In this document: positions 13,115 through 20,488 of the stretch, piece by piece | Numbering within the stretch: position 1 is the stretch's first letter | How the letters are laid out: each line of letters opens with the position of its first letter | Virus record (IMG/VR): IMGVR_UViG_3300027710_001435 | Coordinates: 1-28,250 of that record | Direction: 5' to 3' (one strand) | Length of the DNA stretch: 28,250 nucleotides | Origin: a virus | Made by a program: the position numbers and the translations under genes | Notes under the pieces: model-generated | Database searches by the model: none | What the model was told of the DNA's origin: nothing | Seen by the model: the letters and a program-made list of their open reading frames with translations, nothing else

Positions 13115-13699
13115 TTAAATTATCCATGCTACTTCTTTGTATTTTTCAGTACTGATATTAAGTGTTTCATAAAAATCAGGTTTAGGTGTACCGTATACAA
13201 TTAGTAAACCCTTAGAATATCTAGGATCATAATGTGCGGCGTGTTTAAGAGGATAATCATAATAATAAAATGAATTTGTGTCTTCCGGCAAGCTCATTTG
13301 TCTCACACTGTCTCCGTACTTAAACATCCATATAGAATCAGGATACGTATTCCAAAGTACTGATCTAAATTCATGTTTGGGATACAATACATCGCTATGA
13401 AATTGTATAGTTTCTAAATTTTCCATCACACGAATAAATGTAGGTTCAAATGGGCAATGAGTTCTAACCTGTTCTATTAAATCATCAGCGGCTGGGTGTT
13501 TAGGTGCTACTGCAGCCTCATATACTTCATGATTGAATTCATTCATTAAGTCGAACCCTTTCCAGGGCGAACCAAATGCTGGATTGTGATTTGTTACTTT
13601 TTTGTTTATTAATTGTGCATGGTTATTCCACAAATCCCACCATGCATCCCAATCACTAGGGACTATTTTTGGTATATCTAACGGGGTGAACAATATCAT
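13115..13699 (-). CDS. 2OG-Fe(II)-oxygenase-like protein, divergent
   Basis: 194 aa from ATG at 13699, chosen because it gives the ATGA overlap with desaturase B that is the habit of this operon. An in-frame ATG at 13723 would add 8 residues and a 28-base overlap. IQFHSDVLYPKHEFRSVLWN holds an HxD, and KHAAHYDPRYSKGLLIVYG a later His and basic residue; this resembles small phage and cyanobacterial 2OG-dioxygenase-like proteins. Trp-rich N-terminus (DWDAWWDLWNNH). The metal-site assignment is plausible, the substrate unknown. Confidence 0.6.
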   Translation of the reverse strand: MILFTPLDIPKIVPSDWDAWWDLWNNHAQLINKKVTNHNPAFGSPWKGFDLMNEFNHEVYEAAVAPKHPAADDLIEQVRTHCPFEPTFIRVMENLETIQFHSDVLYPKHEFRSVLWNTYPDSIWMFKYGDSVRQMSLPEDTNSFYYYDYPLKHAAHYDPRYSKGLLIVYGTPKPDFYETLNISTEKYKEVAWII

Positions 13700-14454
13700 T
13701 TTTGAATTACTTTTATTAGCCATGCCATTGGGTCTATTTCGTATGGTTTAACGGTGGTAGAATAACTACTTGCTACTGCATGATGATTGTTGTGCCAAGC
13801 TTCTCCTAATAACAACGGGAAAAGATAAGGGCAATTTCTACTGTCATCTGTCGTATTCTCATTTCTATAACCATACGTGTGACCACAGTAATTGAACACA
13901 GACTGGCTGATTTGAATAATTACTGCCGGCAACACCCAAGCAAAATAGAACAGTGTAAAGTTAGTGAGGGCAAAAAGAACACAAAAACTGAATAAACCCA
14001 ATGCATACCACGTGTGTATGAATATCTGTTCTTTTGTCATCAAGTCTTTTATCAAAAACAATTTCATGTTTTCTTCTTGTTTTTTGAAGTGGCTGAAGCC
14101 AAACATCTTAAATCCCAAATGCTTAGGACTATGAGGATCTTTTTCAGTATCAGAGTATGCATGGTGCTGTCTATGCAAATATACCCAGCCTAACGGACTT
14201 CCTCGACCGGCTAACAATGCTAATAACAAAAATATTTTTTCTATAAAATTGTGTCTGAACTTAAATGATTTGTGAGAATAATAACGATGCATCGTCATCC
14301 ACACTCCTAAAATATTTAAAATATAGAAGCTGACAGCAGTTATTAATAGATTAGACCACACAAACCATCCGGTGTTGAACAATCCCATTATGGCAATAAC
14401 GAAGGTTGATAGTGTTAATATACTTATATTTCTAGAGGTTGATCCGTATGTCAT
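13696..14454 (-). CDS. Acyl-lipid/acyl-CoA desaturase, B
   Basis: 252 aa. His boxes HRYYSH (56-61), HRQHH (94-98) and HNNHH (221-225); hydrophobic segments near 13-32, 34-54, 72-92 and 150-183. Same class as desaturase A and similar in layout (EKDPHSPKHLGF after box II), but diverged enough that a different chain position or lipid is likely. An exact TATAAATA lies 4 bases before the ATG. Two desaturases plus a hydroxylase in one phage operon point to acyl-chain tailoring. Confidence 0.93.
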   Translation of the reverse strand: MTYGSTSRNISILTLSTFVIAIMGLFNTGWFVWSNLLITAVSFYILNILGVWMTMHRYYSHKSFKFRHNFIEKIFLLLALLAGRGSPLGWVYLHRQHHAYSDTEKDPHSPKHLGFKMFGFSHFKKQEENMKLFLIKDLMTKEQIFIHTWYALGLFSFCVLFALTNFTLFYFAWVLPAVIIQISQSVFNYCGHTYGYRNENTTDDSRNCPYLFPLLLGEAWHNNHHAVASSYSTTVKPYEIDPMAWLIKVIQK

Positions 14455-14458
14455 CTAG

Positions 14459-14466
14459 TATTTATA
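14459..14466 (-). promoter_or_regulatory. T4-type late promoter box before desaturase B
   Basis: Exact TATAAATA on the minus strand, followed by CTAG and the ATG. Same close placement as at desaturase A. Confidence 0.45.
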
Positions 14467-14470
14467 TGGT

Positions 14471-15943
14471 TTACATCTGACCTAAAATTGATTTAGGTAA
14501 TGATTTGCAAAATGCTTGTGCTCTATCAAACTTACTCTTACGTAATTCGGCTGTAAATTCATGCGGGTAATATAACGAGTTGTTAATAAAGTCTTCCGAT
14601 TTATCAATTTGCCAGCAGCCTGCAATACTCCAACCACCTATATATTGTTTATTTTCTGACTGTTTGTTTAACTTGGTTGTCAACTCTGTTGCAGTAATAT
14701 CTGTAAAGAATGCTGAACTCCATGTACGAGTATTAGGAGTAGCAGTGTACCCATATTTTTCTGGGTTTTTATCAAATTCAGACTGTAGGCTAGATTGGCT
14801 GCTCGTATCCTTGCGTATCAATAGAGATTGAAATTGCCACGATCTACAAAAAGAATCTACGTTATTCATTAAAAAGTCATATGTTTGATACAAGTCGTCA
14901 GGTGTTTCATGTGGCAAACCTACGATGAAACTACCGTTAATGCGGACTTGTCGATTATTTTGTTCGGCTAACTTGAAACAAGCCTCTTTAACTTTTTCAA
15001 TATTAGTACCTTTTCCGATTATCTTACGAGTCTGGTTTTTGAAGCTCTCAAATCCTATATAGGCACCGCGCAAGCCTAGATTGGCTAGCTTTGGTATCAT
15101 TTCTTGTTTGGTTACTAGCAATTCAGGTTTTATGTACGAAACAAATTCAAACTTGGGCAATTTAGCTAATTCAATAGCTTTTTCCAATCTATCCAACTTT
15201 TCTATACTATCATTAAACGTGTCATCTAAGATAGTATATCTAGTGGTACCAAACAAATCATAATTACGCCGCAGTTCGTTAGCAATATTCTCTGGTGTTC
15301 GCTGATAATCATCGTAACTTTTTTTACCTTGAAAAGGATGTTTGCAAAATGTGCATCTAAAAATACATCCTCGACTGATTTCAATTGGTACTGGTTGATA
15401 ACTTTCAAAACCATCCGATTTTCTAAATACTGTTTCAATTGAATCTGGATTTAATACCGGGTGAGCGTTATCACTATCAATGAAATAACCCTTGTTGATT
15501 AGGCTTCGGTGGTGAACAAGCTCATTGGACAATCCGTTAATTTTTTTCAAAAATTCAACAAAGCTAACATCACTAAACCCATTAAAATGATAATCACTGT
15601 ACTTGAGTATCATATTTCTAAATCCAAACGATTGATGACCGCCAGTTATAACCAACAGCGATGGATATCTAGCAGTCAGGTTGTTAAAAAAATCAACATT
15701 GTACCAGTTTCTGTTTGTTTCATATTCAAGTGCAATCCAAGATACACTGAATCCTATGAATTTAGTATTAGGTGTGATGACTGCATCGATGATGTCAAAA
15801 ATTTGTTTTTGAGAAATGTAACCAAGTATGTCACATACTGCAATTTCATAACCCGCTTTCTCGGCCGCGGTTCGAAGTCTAGCTCCCGCAATTCCTCTTC
15901 CAGCGAGATCCCAATTTTGGCTTAGAAATACTATGCCTTCCAT
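14471..15943 (-). CDS. Radical SAM enzyme with B12-binding-like N-terminal domain, A
   Basis: 490 aa. Residues 1-150 resemble a cobalamin-binding Rossmann domain (VFLSQNWDLAGRGIAGARL; FIGFSVSWIAL; SLLVITGGHQS), but the DxHxxG cobalamin-ligand motif is not visible. The radical SAM core begins at RGCIFRCTFC with CxxxCxxC at 193/197/200, the [4Fe-4S] site that cleaves SAM. FIVGLPHETPDD is the later GxP motif of B12-type radical SAM proteins. Such enzymes methylate, rearrange or couple unactivated carbons in natural products and lipids (for example hopanoids). First gene of the minus operon, 16 bases before desaturase B. Distant paralogue of the divergent gene at 15999. Confidence 0.85.
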   Translation of the reverse strand: MEGIVFLSQNWDLAGRGIAGARLRTAAEKAGYEIAVCDILGYISQKQIFDIIDAVITPNTKFIGFSVSWIALEYETNRNWYNVDFFNNLTARYPSLLVITGGHQSFGFRNMILKYSDYHFNGFSDVSFVEFLKKINGLSNELVHHRSLINKGYFIDSDNAHPVLNPDSIETVFRKSDGFESYQPVPIEISRGCIFRCTFCKHPFQGKKSYDDYQRTPENIANELRRNYDLFGTTRYTILDDTFNDSIEKLDRLEKAIELAKLPKFEFVSYIKPELLVTKQEMIPKLANLGLRGAYIGFESFKNQTRKIIGKGTNIEKVKEACFKLAEQNNRQVRINGSFIVGLPHETPDDLYQTYDFLMNNVDSFCRSWQFQSLLIRKDTSSQSSLQSEFDKNPEKYGYTATPNTRTWSSAFFTDITATELTTKLNKQSENKQYIGGWSIAGCWQIDKSEDFINNSLYYPHEFTAELRKSKFDRAQAFCKSLPKSILGQM

Positions 15944-15974
15944 AACAAACCAGAAAAAGTAAAATTAAACATAA

Positions 15975-15995
15975 GAATATTTATGTTAAATATTC
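15975..15995. promoter_or_regulatory. Palindromic divergent control region
   Basis: GAATATTT (15975-15982) pairs with AAATATTC (15988-15995) around 5 bases. It includes CATAAATA on the minus strand (15978-15985), a late-promoter-like box for the radical SAM A operon. It lies in the 55-base gap between two divergent operons. Confidence 0.5.
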
Positions 15996-15998
15996 ACT

Positions 15999-17492
15999 AT
16001 GCAAGTTATTTTATTCACCGACGTTGCTGATACTTTGGGTTACGGTAAGTACGCAGGTACGTACAAAGTTGCTACTGAGGTAAGAAACGCTGGGTACACA
16101 TGTCAGGTTGTTGATTTGTTCAGTAAATTTACTTACCAAGAACTCGAAAATATCATTAACAAGTTTGTTACCAGCGAAACTGTTCTTATTGGGTTCAGTT
16201 GTACTCTGATGGAAAAGCGTGTTGGGTTATATGGTAGTAAAAATTCTACAGTATATAATTTTGGTAGACCTGACAGTGAAGTTGAGAGTCTATTGAATCT
16301 TGCCAAATCTAAGAATTCAAAGATTAAAACAGTAGTAGGTGGTGCTCGTATCAATATGAATGTAGGGTGGTCATTCATTGATTACGCAGTAGTCAACAAA
16401 GGTGACACTGCTATAGTTAAGCTGATAGAGCATTTGCTATACGGTAACAACTTACCTGCAGTAAGAACTGATCCTATTGTTGTAATCGATGGAAGCAGTA
16501 GTGATTACTTCTATACACAAGAGCAATTCGCTACAAGTAAAATTATATATCAACCACAAGATATTATATTACCCGGTGAGTGCTTGCCGATTGAAGTAGC
16601 ACGTGGATGCATTTTTAGTTGTGCTTATTGTCACTTTGACTTGATTGGTAAGCGGATCGGTGATTGGCAGAAAGCAGAAGATTCATTACGTGATGAATTG
16701 TTACGCAACTACGAACTTTATGGTACTACTCATTACATGGTATCGGATGAGTTGATTAATGAGAGCCTTCCTAAAATGGAACTCGTTCACAACGTCTTTA
16801 CTAATCTACCTTTCAAAATTACATATACTAGCTATGCACGACTAGATTTGATATCAGCATATCCACAGATGCGTGACATGATACAAGAGAGCGGTGCTGT
16901 TAGTATTGCATTTGGTATAGAAACAATGAACGATGTCGCTGGTAAAAAGATCGGCAAAGGCTTAGGTAAGGTTAGAACTAAAGCGGCATTAGCACATTGT
17001 GCCGAAACTTGGAAAGGTAAGATTATTACAAGTAGTCAATTTATTGTTGGCTTACCCGGTGAGAATGAAGCAAGTATGCGTGAAACTGTCGATTGGCTAG
17101 TCAGCGATGAATGTGATTTAGATATATTCGGATTCTTGCCATTGTTTATTAGACCAGAAGAAGATGGTCGATCTACTAGTAAGATTGACAGAGATCCTAG
17201 TAAATTTGGGTATGTATTACATGAGGACAAACCTTGGGAAGGCGAGCACATGAACTTCCAAGAAGCGTGTAAACTAGTATCAAGTTTGTATAGTGACCCT
17301 AGAGTACAAAAGAAGATTAAGTTTTCTGCGGCAACATGGATTGGAAGACTATTAAATTTAGGTTATAATATTGAAGATATCTTTAGCATGATTAATAATC
17401 CAAATCTTGCAAAGAATGAAGTTATTAATATCATCAATGAAAAGTCAGATGTTAAGAAACAAATATATTATGAAGAACTGATGAAAATATAA
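15999..17492 (+). CDS. Radical SAM enzyme with B12-binding-like N-terminal domain, B
   Basis: 497 aa. N-terminal Rossmann-like domain (VILFTDVADTLGYGKYAG; VLIGFSCTL; KTVVGGARINM), then RGCIFSCAYCHFDLIGKR with CxxxCxxC at 204/208/211 and FIVGLPGENEAS downstream. The same two-domain plan as enzyme A and a shared RGCIF(R/S)C core, so an ancient duplication. YELYGTTHYMVSDE and IAFGIETMND are typical of the core barrel. First gene of a plus-strand three-gene operon with a GNAT and a 2OG-like enzyme. Cobalamin use is inferred, not shown. Confidence 0.85.
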   Translation: MQVILFTDVADTLGYGKYAGTYKVATEVRNAGYTCQVVDLFSKFTYQELENIINKFVTSETVLIGFSCTLMEKRVGLYGSKNSTVYNFGRPDSEVESLLNLAKSKNSKIKTVVGGARINMNVGWSFIDYAVVNKGDTAIVKLIEHLLYGNNLPAVRTDPIVVIDGSSSDYFYTQEQFATSKIIYQPQDIILPGECLPIEVARGCIFSCAYCHFDLIGKRIGDWQKAEDSLRDELLRNYELYGTTHYMVSDELINESLPKMELVHNVFTNLPFKITYTSYARLDLISAYPQMRDMIQESGAVSIAFGIETMNDVAGKKIGKGLGKVRTKAALAHCAETWKGKIITSSQFIVGLPGENEASMRETVDWLVSDECDLDIFGFLPLFIRPEEDGRSTSKIDRDPSKFGYVLHEDKPWEGEHMNFQEACKLVSSLYSDPRVQKKIKFSAATWIGRLLNLGYNIEDIFSMINNPNLAKNEVINIINEKSDVKKQIYYEELMKI

Positions 17493-17493
17493 C

Positions 17494-18096
17494 ATGTCTG
17501 AACTAATTGAATACAAAAACTTAACTAATCATCAACGTGAAATATTTTTTGATTTTTTAAAAGAGGCTAGAAAAGAAACAACTCAGCCTGCACACGAGAA
17601 TATGTGGAATGCTGATTGGCAAAATCAAACACACACCTTACCTTATCTATTAGAAAAAACAGATAGATTCTCTATTGGTGGAATCTACAACGTAGTATTC
17701 GACCGAGATATTGTAGTGGCGTGTAGTGGAGTATACACTAGTACATTCTGTACTGAGTTAGCGATAGCAGGAACACGCACTTGGATTAATAAAGAATACA
17801 GAAACAAGTCTATATCTAGGGATATATTAGCTAATGAAAAGTTATGGGCTATTAACAATAATTTTAAAGCTGTAGGTATTTGTTTCAATGATTACAATAA
17901 AAATATTATTAATATTTGGAAACGAATTCGACTAGGAGAAAAAAGAACTCCTAGAATGGCACATCATTTATTCTTTAAAGGCGTTAGTGAAGTTCCATTT
18001 CCAGTTACTATTCAATATACTAAACAATGGCTAATATATGAAAAGTTAAAAGAAGATTTTAACTTTAACTGGAAAGATATTGAATGGAAAATTTGA
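17494..18096 (+). CDS. GNAT-like N-acyltransferase, putative
   Basis: 200 aa, starting 1 base after the radical SAM stop. The middle looks GNAT-like: VVFDRDIVVACSGVYTS, TELAIAGTRTWINKEYRNK, then a helix SRDILANEKLWAINNNFKAVG where the acetyl-CoA-binding loop would be (YRNKSIS in place of Q/RxxGxG), then a C-terminal NKNIINIWKRIRLG segment. Cytoplasmic, no membrane segment. Overlaps the following oxygenase-like gene by 13 bases. A second GNAT-like gene lies at 11222, so both operons carry an oxygenase plus an acyltransferase. Confidence 0.6.
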   Translation: MSELIEYKNLTNHQREIFFDFLKEARKETTQPAHENMWNADWQNQTHTLPYLLEKTDRFSIGGIYNVVFDRDIVVACSGVYTSTFCTELAIAGTRTWINKEYRNKSISRDILANEKLWAINNNFKAVGICFNDYNKNIINIWKRIRLGEKRTPRMAHHLFFKGVSEVPFPVTIQYTKQWLIYEKLKEDFNFNWKDIEWKI

Positions 18097-18641
18097 AATG
18101 TCACTATCTCTTAGATTTATCAACATCTTATTTTATAAAAGATATTGATACTATTCCACAACTACCCGTAGGTAAAGAATTTCATGTCACAGCATGTGAT
18201 CCTCAAATATACTTACATGAGCATGTGTACAAAAAACTATCAGAATTAGGGTCATTGGCTAGTTTAGTTTTTTCTATGAAACCGGGGGCTGATAAGAAAA
18301 GCATTCACATAGACCTTGATGCAAAAACTCAAACGCCGTATTGGCCCAGTTTAAATATTGTTATTGATGGTCAAGGGATAATGAGATGGTTTAATCCAAC
18401 TAAACCCGGAGTTGTGTTAAAAAATAATAGTGCAGGAGTATTTTATAAAGCTTGGTTTCATGATTACGGCGATACAGTTGATGAATGGAATGTCGGAAAA
18501 GTTGCATTAGTGCGAACTGATATTCCTCATCAAGTTTGGAATTTTGACAATGACATTAGGCGTATTGTCTCTATCCGATGGGATAAAAAAACGAGTTGGG
18601 AAGAAACAATTGAATGGTTCAATCGTAACTTCCCTATATAA
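18084..18641 (+). CDS. 2OG-Fe(II)-oxygenase-like protein (aspartyl hydroxylase-like)
   Basis: 185 aa. SIHIDLD holds HxD (75-77), followed by PSLNIVIDGQGIMRWF. IPHQVW gives the distal His149 and RRIVSIRW the anchoring Arg, in the order expected for the jelly-roll core. The family resembles small phage and cyanobacterial aspartyl/asparaginyl hydroxylase-like proteins. Translationally coupled to the GNAT gene. It ends directly against the stop of convergent ahpD with no spacer. Substrate unknown. Confidence 0.75.
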   Translation: MENLKCHYLLDLSTSYFIKDIDTIPQLPVGKEFHVTACDPQIYLHEHVYKKLSELGSLASLVFSMKPGADKKSIHIDLDAKTQTPYWPSLNIVIDGQGIMRWFNPTKPGVVLKNNSAGVFYKAWFHDYGDTVDEWNVGKVALVRTDIPHQVWNFDNDIRRIVSIRWDKKTSWEETIEWFNRNFPI

Positions 18642-19187
18642 TCAAGGTGCGACTTTTCCAATTGCAGTAACGACTGCGGCAATACGACCGACAGACATTA
18701 ACTCTTGCGTAGTCATGCCTTCTTTCTTTAGTGTATCATAATGTGCCTTGACACAGAAATGACATTTACCAACGATACTTGCGGCTAATGAATACATTTC
18801 GAATTTCTTTTTAGATACCCCACCGTGAGTAGCATATGCGTTCATACGCAAGCCTGCGGGTAAACCCTTCATTGATTCGTCACCTGCCATCTCAACGAAT
18901 GGATACCATACATTGTTTTGACCCATGAGACTTGCGGCTGTCTTTGCGGCTTCACGTTCTTCTGCACCCATTAATGGACCATTCATTTGAATTTCAAATG
19001 CTAGTTCACCGTTACCTGAGGCAATTGCGGCTGCTAATGCACAAGCATGTGCATCAACTAAATCTAATCCACTACGGTTAATAACCGCATCTAGGTTCAA
19101 CTTAATGTCTTTGGAATGATCTGGAATAGATTCTTTTACGTTCGCAACCCAGTCGCCACCGATTGTGATTGGATTGATTTGATTCAT
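18642..19187 (-). CDS. ahpD: Alkyl hydroperoxide reductase AhpD-like protein
   Basis: 181 aa. Carboxymuconolactone decarboxylase/AhpD fold with the catalytic set Glu130, Cys142, Cys145 and His149 (KCHFCVKAHYD). In AhpD these form a CxxC disulfide relay that re-reduces peroxiredoxin AhpC. Length is standard for AhpD. It overlaps ahpC by 4 bases (ATGA), the usual ahpC-ahpD order, so the phage carries a complete two-component peroxidase. Better conserved than the accessory island genes, suggesting recent gain from a host. Confidence 0.93.
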   Translation of the reverse strand: MNQINPITIGGDWVANVKESIPDHSKDIKLNLDAVINRSGLDLVDAHACALAAAIASGNGELAFEIQMNGPLMGAEEREAAKTAASLMGQNNVWYPFVEMAGDESMKGLPAGLRMNAYATHGGVSKKKFEMYSLAASIVGKCHFCVKAHYDTLKKEGMTTQELMSVGRIAAVVTAIGKVAP

Positions 19188-19723
19188 AGTGTTGCACCAC
19201 CGATAGCACGATTACACGGGCATAGTTCACCAGTTTGCAATGCGTCTAATACACGCAATGTTTCTTCTGGGTTACGGCCAACATCTAAGTTATTAACTGT
19301 GATGTGTTGGATAACGTTTTGTGGATCAACAATGAATGTTGCACGTAGTGCCGCACCTGCCGGAGCATAGAATACTCCTAACTGATTAATCAAACTACGC
19401 TCATCACGGGCTGTATCAGCAAATTGATTATGACTAATCTTTACTAAGTCTGGATGTGCTTTTTGCCATGCTACTTTACAGAACTCATTGTCTGTTGAAC
19501 CTGTTAACAATACTGCGTCACGGTCAGCAAAGTCACTTGCTAGTTTATCAAATGCTACGATTTCTGTAGGGCACACGAAAGTAAAGTCCTTTGGATAGTA
19601 AACGATAATCTTCCATTTACCTGCAAAACTTTCTTCTGTAATTGGAAAGAATGCATCTTCCGGTTGACCTGGCTTAACACCTGTAACAACAAATTTTTCT
19701 AATTTATCACCGACTGTTTTCAT
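19184..19723 (-). CDS. ahpC: AhpC-type peroxiredoxin
   Basis: 179 aa. FVCPTEIVAF carries the peroxidatic Cys51; ELCPCN near the C-terminus carries the resolving cysteine(s). PKDFTFVCPTE and STDNEFCKVAW follow the AhpC pattern. Reduces H2O2 and organic peroxides, with electrons from AhpD in this arrangement. AAGGAG lies 6 bases before the ATG, and a sigma-70-like promoter lies at 19754-19783. Could protect phage replication, or the Fe-S scaffold and O2-using enzymes encoded nearby, from peroxide. Confidence 0.95.
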   Translation of the reverse strand: MKTVGDKLEKFVVTGVKPGQPEDAFFPITEESFAGKWKIIVYYPKDFTFVCPTEIVAFDKLASDFADRDAVLLTGSTDNEFCKVAWQKAHPDLVKISHNQFADTARDERSLINQLGVFYAPAGAALRATFIVDPQNVIQHITVNNLDVGRNPEETLRVLDALQTGELCPCNRAIGGATL

Positions 19724-19753
19724 AATTTCTCCTTGTGTGTAATAGTCTGTTTG

Positions 19754-19783
19754 AGTATATCATACTCTATGTTATTTATTCAA
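19754..19783 (-). promoter_or_regulatory. Sigma-70-like promoter for ahpC-ahpD
   Basis: Minus strand TTGAAT (19783-19778), 18-base spacer, TATACT (19759-19754), about 30 bases before the ahpC ATG. Confidence 0.6.
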
Positions 19784-19796
19784 TAAAACGGACAGA

Positions 19797-20099
19797 TTAA
19801 TCTTCTGATGGGCTTAAGCCATTACTATGTTTATCTGTAGTTTTTTCAACATCCTGAAACAACCGTTTCTCTTGTGCTGTAAGTTTGTCTTTATGTGTCT
19901 TGCGAGGATTTCCGCATAAGTAGCAATCAGGATTACCGCAATCCATTACATGATGTTTAGCTAAACGATGTGGTTCTTTAATTGCTTTGTCTTTATTTGT
20001 TAAGCCATGTGCTTTTGCAATCTTAACTTGTCTTGCAATTGCTACATCATTCTTATGCCGCCGGCGGCTGTTTATGTATTTTGCTGTTTCATTTGACAT
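19797..20099 (-). CDS. Small conserved phage protein with a cysteine-rich CGNPRK motif
   Basis: 100 aa, highly basic. The core CGNPDCYLCGNPRKTHKD carries CxxxxCxxC, a likely metal or Fe-S knuckle. To my knowledge similar proteins are common in T4-like cyanophages and in bacteria, without assigned function. Its ATG overlaps the iscU stop by one base (TAATG), so translation is coupled to IscU. A link to Fe-S handling is suggested by position and cysteines only. Confidence 0.8.
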   Translation of the reverse strand: MSNETAKYINSRRRHKNDVAIARQVKIAKAHGLTNKDKAIKEPHRLAKHHVMDCGNPDCYLCGNPRKTHKDKLTAQEKRLFQDVEKTTDKHSNGLSPSED

Positions 20100-20488
20100 T
20101 AGTGCCTCTGTTTGTAATCATTTACTGCGGCTTTGATGGCGTCTTCCGCAAGGATTGAGCAATGGATTTTGACTGGGGGGAGTGCAAGTTCCTCTGCGAT
20201 TTGACTGTTTCGGAGCTCGGCAGCTTGGTCAAGTGTTTTCCCCTTGACCCATTCAGTGACAAGACTTGAGCTAGCAATAGCCGACCCGCACCCATATGTT
20301 TTAAATTTGGCATCTGTTATTATTCCTGTTTCTTTATCTACTTTAATTTGGAGTTTCATTACATCACCTAACTAACCGCACGCCGGGGCTCCTACCATAC
20401 CAGTCCCAACGTGCGTGTCCTCCTTATCAAAAGTTCCCGCATTGCGGGGGTTATTATAGTGATCCAACACTTTATCTGAATATGCCAT
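20099..20488 (-). CDS. iscU: IscU Fe-S cluster scaffold interrupted by UAG at a possible bypass site
   Basis: From ATG at 20488 the frame reads MAYSDKVLDHYNNPRNAG...GMVGAPACG, then UAG UUA GGU, then DVMKLQIKV...KFKTYGCGSAIASSS...PPVKIHCSILAEDAI to TAA. Removing nine bases (UAG UUA GGU, or equivalently GGU UAG UUA) gives a standard IscU of about 126 aa with ligands Cys37, Asp39, Cys63 and Cys106. The stop splits the protein right after the Cys37-Gly motif. The remainder is so well conserved that long-standing decay is unlikely. Outcomes: ribosomal bypass, two-piece translation from ATG 20359 (AGGTGA upstream), or a very recent null. The HNH endonuclease gene overlaps its first 17 bases. Confidence 0.85.
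20363..20377 (-). other. Putative 6-nt ribosomal bypass site (GGU UAG UUA GGU)
   Basis: Minus strand GGT (20377-20375) TAG (20374-20372) TTA (20371-20369) GGT (20368-20366) GAT (20365-20363). Matched take-off and landing Gly codons flank a stop directly after take-off, as in T4 gene 60 (GGA UAG ... GGA). The gap is far shorter than the 50 nt of T4. No experiment or homologue is available to me. Confidence 0.45.

Noticed and set aside
20372-20374. UAG reassigned to an amino acid or suppressed by a phage tRNA
   Set aside because: No tRNA with anticodon CTA is in the array, and the DUF2452-like gene ends in TAG at its normal length; reading UAG-UUA-GGU through would also leave a three-residue insert at the invariant ACGD site.
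20360-20488. iscU broken by a simple sequencing error
   Set aside because: A single substitution or one-base slip cannot create an in-frame nine-base insertion; assembly error is still possible and is listed as a test.
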